Below, piece after piece: positions 8,662 to 15,145 of a stretch of DNA of 21,268 nucleotides. The DNA comes from Embleya sp040605455. Its GTDB lineage: Bacteria; Actinomycetota; Actinomycetes; Streptomycetales; Streptomycetaceae. The translations under genes and the position numbers were made by a program. How positions within the stretch are numbered: the first letter of the stretch is position 1; the number at the start of each line of letters is the position of its first letter. The notes beneath the pieces are model-generated. The model made no database searches. It had not been told where the DNA came from and worked only from the letters and a program-made list of their open reading frames with translations. The stretch is from positions 1 through 21,268 of the forward strand of contig NZ_JBEXCV010000149.1 in assembly GCF_040605455.1 (NCBI RefSeq), in the 5' to 3' direction.

Positions 8662-8691
8662 AGGTTACCTGAGGAAGGACGACCGGTGTCA
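8662..8691 (-). promoter_or_regulatory. candidate purA promoter overlapping the DGK-like start codon
   Basis: On the minus strand TGACAC (8686-8691) and TAACCT (8662-8667) are separated by 18 bases, close to the housekeeping -35/-10 pattern of actinomycetes. The -35 box covers the GTG start of the divergent gene. The resulting purA leader would be about 95 bases and carry the stem-loop at 8620-8650. Confidence 0.35.
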
Positions 8692-9672
8692 GCCGAGCGC
8701 TCGCTGCTCGTGATCACGGACCCTGCGGCTCGCTCGGCGGACGGCGAATCCGTCCGGGTCGCGCTCGATGTTCTGCGGGCCTGCGCCCCCAGCAAGATCG
8801 TCATTCCCACGGACACCGCCGACCTGCAACGCGCGCTCGCGCGGCGGGGGCGTCGGCGTGTCGTGGTGATCGGCGGGGATGCCGGAGTGCACGCCGTGGC
8901 GCGGTTACTCGATCGTGCGGGCGAGCTCGGCGACACGCCCTTGGGCATCGTCCCGGTGGACACCGGAAGCGGCCACGGACTGGCCGAGGCATTGGGCCTG
9001 CCGGCCGAACCCGCCAAGGCCGCACGTGTGGCCCTGGGCGAGAACGAACGTTCCTTCGACCTGATGTCGGACGACCTGGGCGGGCTCGCGCTGCGCTCGG
9101 TGCGGATCGGTCACGGGGTCCGCTCGACCCGTTCGGCGCCGGTGCGGCCGACGCTCGGGCGCGGCTGGCGCGGGCTGGTCGACCACGCCGTGCGGACCGT
9201 GTCGAGCACCGTCGGCGCGGCGGTGGGACCCGCCGGGCACCGACTGCGGATCGAGGCGGACGGGTGTGTCGTGGCCGACATGGATCGGCCGGTCTTGTCC
9301 GTGCATCTGGGGTGCGACGGCTCGGTGACCCCCGGGTCGAAGATGACGGAAGTCACGTCGAACGGATCCGCCGGCGACGATGGCGTGCACGGTGCGAACA
9401 ACACGAACGGGACCAATGGCGCACATGCCGCATATCACGCGAACATCGTGAACGGTGCCGGCACGGCAAGTGTGATGATCACCGGGTATCCGGGAGCGGC
9501 CCGGTTCGGCGCGGCCCAGGCCCGCGACGCGCTCGTGCAGTTGCGTGCGCACGAGATCACGGTGTGCGGTCGCGACTTCACCTATGCGGCCGACGGCATG
9601 GCGACCGGACCGGTGCGGCTGCGCACCTGGACGGTGCGGCCGACGGGATGGCGGCTGTTCGTGCCGGCGTAG
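8686..9672 (+). CDS. diacylglycerol kinase-like protein with degenerate catalytic motifs
   Basis: The 328-aa product has the two-domain layout of the DagK/YegS lipid kinase family: an alpha/beta N-domain (about 1-125) and a beta-rich C-domain with FTYAADGMATGP (298-309). Functional DGKs carry GGDGT and a following PLGTGND. Here these positions read GGDAGVHA (63-70) and PVDTGSGHG (90-98), so kinase activity is doubtful. A low-complexity Asn/Gly/His stretch (about 225-257) interrupts the C-domain. The GTG at 8686 is firmly set by GAGGAAGG 7 bases upstream. Codon 74 is TTA (8905-8907), a bldA-type codon. It is divergent from purA. A regulatory or lipid-binding role is possible; this is inference. 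Confidence 0.85.
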   Translation: MSAERSLLVITDPAARSADGESVRVALDVLRACAPSKIVIPTDTADLQRALARRGRRRVVVIGGDAGVHAVARLLDRAGELGDTPLGIVPVDTGSGHGLAEALGLPAEPAKAARVALGENERSFDLMSDDLGGLALRSVRIGHGVRSTRSAPVRPTLGRGWRGLVDHAVRTVSSTVGAAVGPAGHRLRIEADGCVVADMDRPVLSVHLGCDGSVTPGSKMTEVTSNGSAGDDGVHGANNTNGTNGAHAAYHANIVNGAGTASVMITGYPGAARFGAAQARDALVQLRAHEITVCGRDFTYAADGMATGPVRLRTWTVRPTGWRLFVPA

Positions 9673-9744
9673 CCCGGCACCGGAACCGCAGGCAAAACGG
9701 CCCGCCGAAAGCGCGGCCAAAAACGACCGGCCGGGCCAAGAATT

Positions 9745-9784
9745 GAGCCCGGCCGGCGTTTGAGGCCGGCTCGGCCGAAGGCCG
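9745..9784. repeat. Streptomyces-type intergenic palindrome
   Basis: GAGCC-C-GGCC (9745-9754) pairs with GGCC-GGCTC (9764-9772) around the loop GGCGTTTGA, with one bulged C. A second small hairpin CGGCC-GAA-GGCCG follows at 9772-9784. The core CCGGCGTTTGAGG matches a short palindromic element that I recall as very common between genes in Streptomyces genomes. It lies between two convergent genes (DGK-like and DUF3151) and probably serves as a two-way terminator. Confidence 0.65.
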
Positions 9785-9792
9785 GGTCTCGC

Positions 9793-10209
9793 TCAGCCTT
9801 CGAGCGCGTCGGCACCCGCCGGGCTGCTGTCCCGCAGGAAGATGGTGCAGCGCGAGTACTCCTCTTCCTCACCGATGGCCCCCGCCGCCCGCGCGAGCGC
9901 ATGCAGCGAGCGCAGGAAGCCGCGGTTGGGCTCGTGCTCCCACGGCACCGGGCCGTGGCCGCGCCAGCCGGAGCGGCGCAGCGCGTCCAGGCCGCGGTGG
10001 TAGCCGACCCGGGCGTAGGCGTAGGACTCGATCACGTTGCCCCTGGCGAACGCGTCGTCGGCCAGGTCGGCCCACGCGAGCGAGAAGGTCGGGAACTTGG
10101 CGGCCACCTCGGCCGGCGGCACACCGTCGACGAGCAGCGCCAGCGGCTCGGCTTCCTCGGGCAGGTAGGTGGGGTCGGGTCCGCCGAAAAGGTTCTGATC
10201 GATGGTCAT
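9793..10209 (-). CDS. DUF3151 domain protein
   Basis: This 138-aa cytosolic protein matches the actinobacterial DUF3151 family, whose function is unknown. Recognisable parts are TIDQNLFGGPDPTYLP at the N-terminus, AKFPTFSLAWADLADDAF (about 37-54), ESYAYARVGYHRGLDALRRS (about 61-80) and WRGHGPVPWEHEPNRGFLR (about 82-100). The central part looks helical and repeat-like. I chose the ATG at 10209 because family members usually begin MTI; an in-frame ATG at 10218 is possible, and neither has a strong ribosome site. It follows fbaA on the same strand, 85 bp away, behind a strong hairpin. Confidence 0.88.
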   Translation of the reverse strand: MTIDQNLFGGPDPTYLPEEAEPLALLVDGVPPAEVAAKFPTFSLAWADLADDAFARGNVIESYAYARVGYHRGLDALRRSGWRGHGPVPWEHEPNRGFLRSLHALARAAGAIGEEEEYSRCTIFLRDSSPAGADALEG

Positions 10210-10235
10210 GGTGCCCATGATTGCCCATCACGACG

Positions 10236-10267
10236 CGAAGCCCGCGACCTCGTGGTCGCGGGCTTCG
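10236..10267 (-). terminator. fbaA terminator hairpin
   Basis: A perfect 14-bp stem (10236-10249 with 10254-10267) with the loop TCGT lies 27 bases past the fbaA stop and 26 bases before the DUF3151 start. There is no U-run. It may fully or partly separate the two genes' transcription. Confidence 0.75.
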
Positions 10268-10294
10268 GCGGTGCGGGTGATGCTCGGGCGTCCG

Positions 10295-11317
10295 CTACTT
10301 CAGTCGGGTGCCCGCGGAGCGCAGGTCCCGGCACGCCACGACCACGCGCTCGGCCATCCCGGTCTCGGCCGCCTTGCCGTACGAACGCGGGTCGTACAGC
10401 TTCTTGTTGCCGACCTCGCCGTCCACCTTGAGCACACCGTCGTAGTTGCGCAGCATGTGGTCCACGACCGGGCGAGTGAAGGCGTACTGCGTGTCGGTGT
10501 CGACGTTCATCTTGACCACGCCGTAGTCGAGCGCCTCGCGGATCTCCTCCAGGAGCGAGCCCGAGCCGCCGTGGAAGACCAGGTCGAAGGGCTTCTCCCG
10601 GCCGTGCTTGGCGGCGACCGCGTCCTGGATGTCCTTGAGGATGCTCGGACGCAGCTTGACGTTGCCCGGCTTGTACACGCCGTGCACGTTGCCGAACGTC
10701 GCGGCCAGCATGTACCGGCCCTTCTCGCCCAGGCCGATCGCCTCGACCGTCTCCAGCGCGTCGGCCGGGGTCGTGTAGAGCTTGTCGTTGATCTCGTTGT
10801 CGACGCCGTCCTCCTCGCCGCCGACGACGCCGATCTCCAACTCCATGATGATCCGCGCGGCGGCGCACTTGGCGATCAGCTCACGGGCGATCTCGAGGTT
10901 CTCGTCGAGCGGTACGGCCGAGCCGTCCCACATGTGCGACTGGAACAGCGGGTCCTGACCCTTGGCCACCCGCTCCGCGGAGATGTCGATCAGCGGGCGC
11001 ATGAACCCGTCGAGCTTGTCCTTGGGGCAGTGGTCGGTGTGCAGGGCGATGTTCACCGAGTACTTCTCCGCGACCACCTTCGCATACTCGGCGAACGCGA
11101 CCGAGCCCACGACCATGTCCTTGACGGTGGTGCCGGACAGGAACTCCGCGCCGCCCGTGGACACCTGGACGATGCCGTCGCTCTCCGCCTCGGCGAAGCC
11201 GCGCAGCGCGGCGTTCAGGGTCTGGGACGAGGTCACGTTGATCGCCGGGTAGGCGAAGCGACCGGCCTTCGCCCGGTCGAGCATCTCGGCGTAGACCTCG
11301 GGAGTTGCGATGGGCAT
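10295..11317 (-). CDS. fbaA: class II fructose-bisphosphate aldolase
   Basis: The enzyme reversibly cleaves fructose 1,6-bisphosphate to DHAP and glyceraldehyde 3-phosphate in glycolysis and gluconeogenesis, using a zinc ion. The 340-aa product carries HTDHC (93-97; catalytic D95, zinc ligand H96), the ELEIGVVGGEEDGVDN segment (159-174), GNVHG (209-213; H212) and HGGSGS (249-254; H249), all typical of class IIA enzymes. The ATG at 11317 has GAGGAG 7 bases upstream, an ideal ribosome site. It ends at a strong hairpin. An AT-richer patch with CATATC upstream may be the promoter, but no clear -35 box is seen. Confidence 0.97.
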   Translation of the reverse strand: MPIATPEVYAEMLDRAKAGRFAYPAINVTSSQTLNAALRGFAEAESDGIVQVSTGGAEFLSGTTVKDMVVGSVAFAEYAKVVAEKYSVNIALHTDHCPKDKLDGFMRPLIDISAERVAKGQDPLFQSHMWDGSAVPLDENLEIARELIAKCAAARIIMELEIGVVGGEEDGVDNEINDKLYTTPADALETVEAIGLGEKGRYMLAATFGNVHGVYKPGNVKLRPSILKDIQDAVAAKHGREKPFDLVFHGGSGSLLEEIREALDYGVVKMNVDTDTQYAFTRPVVDHMLRNYDGVLKVDGEVGNKKLYDPRSYGKAAETGMAERVVVACRDLRSAGTRLK

Positions 11318-11698
11318 GCGTCTGCTCCTCGTGTTCAGCCAAGCGGTGATATGAGGGTTTCGGACACGGATGGCCGTATCCCCGCTTGCCGCCCATCCTG
11401 GCAGACCGCCCCGCACGACACCGCATCCCGTCCTCCCCGTTCGGGGGACCGAATGCGATGTCTGACGGAGCGTCAGGTCGCCGCGCAGCCGGCGTCGAAC
11501 CCTCGGGAAACTTCCGCACGAACTTTCCCATCGGGCGCAACCATCCCACTGGAAGTGCGTCTAAGGCATTGAGAGCAGCAAGCAGGGACGCGGCGGGAAC
11601 AACGAGCAAGGCCGGGCGACACCGGCTTTCGCGACGCCCGAGGCCCCGGTTCATCCTCGTTTCTTTTTCCACAACCTTCCCCAAGGGACGCCCGCGTC
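11318..11698. other. intergenic region between fbaA and the ECF module
   Basis: This 381-bp stretch separates leftward fbaA from the rightward sigma-factor module. It must hold the fbaA promoter, which I could not locate with confidence, and it holds the ECF-type promoter-like site at 11537-11563. From 11564 on it would be the 5' leader of the module. No further gene or strong hairpin was seen. Confidence 0.6.
11537..11563 (+). promoter_or_regulatory. ECF-type promoter-like site upstream of the sigma-factor module
   Basis: GCAACC (11537-11542) and CGTCTA (11558-11563) are 15 bases apart. AACC-like -35 and CGTC-like -10 boxes at this spacing are the hallmark of ECF sigma promoters. ECF genes are often self-activated, so this may be the target of the sigma factor encoded 370 bases downstream. 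That assignment is inference. Confidence 0.5.
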
Positions 11699-11836
11699 AT
11701 GCGCATGCCCGATATGAACGTTTTTGCGAAGAAGACGATCGCAGTCGCCTCCACGGCCCTGCTCCTGGGCGTCGGCCTGCCGCTGGTGCCCGGGATGGCG
11801 GGTGCGGCGACGCGGCGGCGTCGGATCGGGAACTGA
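11699..11836 (+). CDS. small ORF encoding a 45-aa secreted-type peptide
   Basis: The ORF reads MRMPDMNVFAKKTIAVAS followed by TALLLGVGLPLVPGMAGAA and ends in TRRRRIGN. This is a clear signal-peptide shape: positive N-region (KK at 11-12), a hydrophobic core (about 14-30) and an AGAA cleavage-type site near 34-37. It leaves a basic mature tail of only about 8 residues. AGGGA lies 10 bases before the ATG, and in-frame ATGs at codons 3 and 6 are alternatives. Codon use is GC3-rich within the ORF and drops after the stop, which supports the stated end. It sits between the ECF-like promoter and the sigma gene. It could be a signal, a leader peptide, or the remnant of a longer secreted gene. Confidence 0.5.
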   Translation: MRMPDMNVFAKKTIAVASTALLLGVGLPLVPGMAGAATRRRRIGN

Positions 11837-11928
11837 ACCACAACGACACGCCAACTGAACTACAGGGAAAAGAACTTCGGCCGATCACGCAACCCCTCGG
11901 GGTGCGGGGCGTCACCAGGACACAGGCT

Positions 11929-12606
11929 GTGCACGGAGGGTGGGGGCGGTCACATGACAGCGAAGGGGGCGGCGGAGCTGTGGCGCTGCTGAGCATGCCG
12001 GCATTCGGGGGCGACCAGCAGTCGTCCGGCTCCCCGTCGGAGGACACGGCGGCGCCCGAGGCATCACGTCGGTCGCGATTTCGAATCCTGCGGGGCGGCG
12101 GCGAGGAACTGCCGGCCCGCCCGACGTTGACCGAGCTCTATCACGCCCAACGGCTCGGCATGGTCCGACTGTCCATCCTGCTCGTCGACGACCTCGGCAC
12201 CGCCGAGGACGTCGTCCAGGACGCCTTCACCGCGCTGTACCGACGCTTCGGCGAGGAACTGGAGGACGTCGACAACGCGCTGGCCTACCTGCGCACCTCG
12301 GTGGTCAACCTCTCCCGTTCGGTACTGCGCCGCCGGCGTACCGCCCGTGCCTACGTGCCCCCGCACGAACCCGACGCCTCCTCGCCCGAGGACGCGGTGG
12401 TCCTGTCCGAGGAGCACCTGCGGGTGCTCGGCGCGGTGCAACGCCTGGCCCCGCGACAGCGCGAAGTGCTGGTGCTGCGCTATTGGTCCGATATGACGGA
12501 GGCCCAGATAGCCGAGACCCTCGGGCTTTCCCGTGGAGCGGTGAAGTCCACGGCAAGCCGTGCCATCGACGCCCTCGAAAAACTCATGAAGGACGAACAG
12601 TCGTGA
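11929..12606 (+). CDS. ECF (sigma-70 family) RNA polymerase sigma factor, SigE-like family
   Basis: This 225-aa product has sigma region 2 (about 67-138: LTELYHAQRLGMVRLSILL, then DLGTAEDVVQDAFTALYRRF) and region 4 (about 158-220: LAPRQREVLVLRYWSDMTEA, then IAETLGLSRGAVKSTASRA). The features fit the streptomycete SigE-like family. It directs RNA polymerase to a small regulon. The first about 60 residues are Gly/Ser/Pro-rich and likely disordered. The start is uncertain. I chose GTG 11929 because AGGA lies 8 bases upstream; GTG 11980 and ATG 11995 are in-frame options that leave both sigma regions whole. Its stop overlaps the next gene by 4 bases (GTGA), so the two are translationally coupled. 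Confidence 0.9.
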   Translation: MHGGWGRSHDSEGGGGAVALLSMPAFGGDQQSSGSPSEDTAAPEASRRSRFRILRGGGEELPARPTLTELYHAQRLGMVRLSILLVDDLGTAEDVVQDAFTALYRRFGEELEDVDNALAYLRTSVVNLSRSVLRRRRTARAYVPPHEPDASSPEDAVVLSEEHLRVLGAVQRLAPRQREVLVLRYWSDMTEAQIAETLGLSRGAVKSTASRAIDALEKLMKDEQS

Positions 12607-13562
12607 CCGAACGCGATGCGCGCGACGAATCGATGGAGGATCTGCTGCGCGCGGCCATGGCCTCGCGCGCGGACTCAGTCACGCTCGGCTCGCTGCGACC
12701 GCCGGGGCCGCCCCGGTCGGTGCAGCACCATCGGAGCCGGCGCGCCAGGATCGGCCTCCCGCTCGCCGTCCTGGCCGCCGTGGCCGCGGCCTTCGGCGGG
12801 GTGTCCCTGGTCGGCGCCCCGGACACGAACACGAGCGCGCCGATGCAGTCCCGGGCGCCTTCGCCGCTGCCCACCGAAAGCGTACGGCCGGCCCCCGCCA
12901 CGACGACCGCGCCGCCGACGCAGACCGTCCCGCCGGGCGAGGAGTCGCCCGAGGCGCCGGAATCGAGCACCCCCGAGACGAACCGGGCGACGAGCACGCA
13001 GCCGACGAGCCGACCGCCGTCGACGCCCCCGACAACCGGGGTGCCCGGTTCCTCGACCAAGCCCAGGTCCGCAGACGTCACGGCGGTGAAGTTCGTCAAG
13101 CAGCCGTCCTGGACGGTCGTGCGCGAGGACGCCGCGCACGCGTGCGTGCTCGCCAACGCCAAGTACACCGGAGACTGCCTCGGCCACGGGGCCTGGATCA
13201 ACGTCAAGAACGTTCCGGACCCGAGCGGTCTGTGGCCGTCCGAGTCGTTCGCGGACAGCGATTCCGGCGCCCTGACGCAGCCGCTGTGCCTGCGCGACGG
13301 CGCGGTGGTCGCTCCCCCGCCGGAGGGAGTCACCTCGGTGCTGGACACCAAGTCCACGGTCACCGTCGCGGGACATCCCGCGAAGTACCGCTCCTGGACC
13401 GTGACCTGCGCAGGAATCGGGTCCTACCAGGTCCGGCTGTGGTGGCTGGTCGACCAGGGGGTGTACATCCACACGACCGGGGTGCCGGTCGGCGACAACC
13501 TCGCCGACCGCATCGTCGCCACCCTGGACCTCTCCGGCTTCAAGGCCCCGTCGGGAGGCTGA
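12603..13562 (+). CDS. single-pass membrane protein with Pro/Thr/Ser linker and four-Cys outer domain; possible regulator of the sigma factor
   Basis: The 319-aa product has a cytoplasmic N-part of about 48 residues, one membrane helix (about 50-71), a Pro/Thr/Ser-rich linker (about 72-158) and an extracellular C-domain (about 160-319). The outer domain has four cysteines (C181, C192, C229, C269) that could form two disulfides. The GTG start at 12603 overlaps the sigma stop, and GAAGGA lies 9 bases upstream. Coupling to an ECF sigma gene and this topology are typical of membrane anti-sigma factors. However, the N-part lacks the H-x3-C-x2-C zinc motif of ZAS anti-sigmas. An anti-sigma or sensor role is therefore an inference. 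The outer domain is not one I recognise. Confidence 0.85.
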   Translation: MTERDARDESMEDLLRAAMASRADSVTLGSLRPPGPPRSVQHHRSRRARIGLPLAVLAAVAAAFGGVSLVGAPDTNTSAPMQSRAPSPLPTESVRPAPATTTAPPTQTVPPGEESPEAPESSTPETNRATSTQPTSRPPSTPPTTGVPGSSTKPRSADVTAVKFVKQPSWTVVREDAAHACVLANAKYTGDCLGHGAWINVKNVPDPSGLWPSESFADSDSGALTQPLCLRDGAVVAPPPEGVTSVLDTKSTVTVAGHPAKYRSWTVTCAGIGSYQVRLWWLVDQGVYIHTTGVPVGDNLADRIVATLDLSGFKAPSGG

Positions 13563-13570
13563 ACCCCGGG

Positions 13571-13602
13571 CCCGGCGGCGCCGCGGGATCGGCGCCGCCG
13601 GG
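13571..13602. terminator. bidirectional terminator between convergent genes
   Basis: A perfect 12-bp GC stem, CCCGGCGGCGCC (13571-13582) with GGCGCCGCCGGG (13591-13602), and an 8-base loop fill the 54-bp gap between the sigma operon and the convergent flavoprotein gene. It can end transcription from both sides. Confidence 0.8.
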
Positions 13603-13616
13603 CACGTCGACGGGAG

Positions 13617-14984
13617 TCAGCGCCGCTCGGCCACCCGCTGCGCCGCCTTTCGCGCCGCGACCAGGATCGGGTCCCACACCGGTGAGAACGGCGGCGCGTA
13701 GCCGAGGTCCAGGGAGGTCATCTCCTCGACCGTCATCCGGTGCGTGAGCGCCACCGCCGCGGTGTCGATCCGCTTGGCGGCGCCGTCCCGGCCGACGATC
13801 TGCACGCCCAGGAGCCGACCGGTGAGCCGCTCCGCGATCATCTTGACCTTCATCGACCGCGCCCCCGGGTAGTAGCCGGCCCGTCCGGTGGAGGCGATGG
13901 TCGCGCTCACGAACTCGTAGCCCGCGGCCGCCGCGTCCTTCTCGCGCAGCCCGGTCCGGCCGATCTCCAGGTCGCAGACCTTGCTCACGGCGGTGCCGAC
14001 CACACCGGGGAAGGTCGCGTAGTCGCCGCCGATGTTGGTGCCGATCACCCGGCCGTGTTTGTTCGCATGGGTGCCGAGCGCGATGTGCTGTCGACGGCCG
14101 GAGACCAGGTTGAGCACCTCGACGCAGTCGCCGCCCGCCCAGATGCCGTCCGCGGTGACCCGCATCCGCAGATCGGTGTGCAGACCACCGGCGGCACCCA
14201 GCGGCAGACCCGCCTCGCGGGCCAGTTCGGTGGCGGGACGCACGCCCAGGCCGAGCACAACGATGTCCGCGGGAAAGCGGCCGTCGGCGGTCAGCACGGC
14301 ACTCGCGCGACCGTCCACGAGCTCGATCTCCCGGGCCTCGGTCTCGGTCACCACCTCGATGCCCATCCCCTCCATCGCCTCCTGCACCAGCGCGCCCATG
14401 TCCGGGTCGAGCGAGGACATCGGGTGCGCGGACCGGTCCACGACGGTGACCCGCAGGCCCTTGCGAACCATCGCCTCTGCCATCTCGATGCCGATGTAGC
14501 CGCCGCCGATCACCACCGCCGTACGGTGCTCGGGAGCCAGCCACTCGGTCAGCGCGCGGGCGTCCTCCAGGGTCTGCACGCCGTACACGCCGGGCGCGTC
14601 GATGCCCGGCAGCGGCGGCCGAATGGGCACCGCTCCGGTGGCGAGCACGAGCTGGTCGAAGCCGATCCGGTCGGCCCGTCCGGTGCCCAGGTCGCGAACA
14701 GCGATCTCGCGCCGGTCCAGATCCAGCCCCTCCGCCTCGACCCCCAACCGCAGGTCTATCCCGCGCTTGCGGTGCTCCTGTGGGGTGCGCGCGATCAGCG
14801 CGTCCGGGCCGTCCACCTCGCCCGATACCAGATACGGGATGCCGCACGCGGAGTACGAGGAGAACCGGCCGCGCTCGACCACGACGATCTCCAGATCGTC
14901 CTCGGCACGCCGCCTTCGAGCCTGGGACGCCGCACTCATTCCGGCGGCGTCCCCGCCGATCACCACCAGCCGCTCGATGCCCAC
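13617..14984 (-). CDS. FAD-dependent pyridine nucleotide-disulfide oxidoreductase, CoA-disulfide reductase-like
   Basis: The 455-aa protein has an FAD-binding N-domain (LVVIGGDAAGMSAASQARR, about 6-24), an NAD(P)H-binding domain (VVIGGGYIGIEMAEAM, about 157-172), the second FAD motif (GIWAGGDCVE, about 280-289) and a dimerisation domain. The motif SACGIPYLVSGEV places a single cysteine (C47) where CoA-disulfide reductases, NADH peroxidases and NADH oxidases carry their redox cysteine. It may reduce a low-molecular-weight disulfide, persulfide, peroxide or oxygen; the substrate cannot be told. The GTG start at 14984 has AGGGG about 7 bases upstream. It is divergent from dedA and convergent with the sigma operon. 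Confidence 0.92.
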   Translation of the reverse strand: MGIERLVVIGGDAAGMSAASQARRRRAEDDLEIVVVERGRFSSYSACGIPYLVSGEVDGPDALIARTPQEHRKRGIDLRLGVEAEGLDLDRREIAVRDLGTGRADRIGFDQLVLATGAVPIRPPLPGIDAPGVYGVQTLEDARALTEWLAPEHRTAVVIGGGYIGIEMAEAMVRKGLRVTVVDRSAHPMSSLDPDMGALVQEAMEGMGIEVVTETEAREIELVDGRASAVLTADGRFPADIVVLGLGVRPATELAREAGLPLGAAGGLHTDLRMRVTADGIWAGGDCVEVLNLVSGRRQHIALGTHANKHGRVIGTNIGGDYATFPGVVGTAVSKVCDLEIGRTGLREKDAAAAGYEFVSATIASTGRAGYYPGARSMKVKMIAERLTGRLLGVQIVGRDGAAKRIDTAAVALTHRMTVEEMTSLDLGYAPPFSPVWDPILVAARKAAQRVAERR

Positions 14985-15036
14985 GTGCTACCCCTGACTC
15001 TGTGTTCGTGCGTGTGTCTGCGTGTGCCCGGTCGCC

Positions 15037-15066
15037 GTCTAAGAGGCACGTCATCCCCGTCGGCAA
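15037..15066 (-). promoter_or_regulatory. candidate promoter of the flavoprotein gene
   Basis: On the minus strand TTGCCG (15061-15066) and TAGACG (15037-15042) are 18 bases apart, close to the TTGACR/TAGRRT housekeeping pattern. The leader to the GTG at 14984 would be about 45 bases. Confidence 0.4.
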
Positions 15067-15109
15067 GGTCCCGACCTGGTAATGATGCGGGGTTCGGGGT
15101 GGGGACGGG

Positions 15110-15139
15110 TGACGAGGCACGCGTCGCTCGGACTACCCT
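15110..15139 (+). promoter_or_regulatory. candidate leaderless promoter of dedA
   Basis: TGACGA (15110-15115) and TACCCT (15134-15139) are 18 bases apart. The -10 box ends 6 bases before the GTG start codon, so transcription would begin at or next to the start codon. No ribosome site at normal spacing is present, which fits a leaderless mRNA. Confidence 0.5.
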
Positions 15140-15145
15140 CCAGAG

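Noticed and set aside
8562..8685. Purine riboswitch in the purA leader
   Set aside because: Only one simple stem-loop is present; there is no three-way junction or conserved purine aptamer sequence.
11837..11928. Extension of the small secreted ORF by a frameshift into the following sequence
   Set aside because: Codon third positions after 11836 lose their GC bias and no family is seen, so the TGA at 11834-11836 is taken as the real end.
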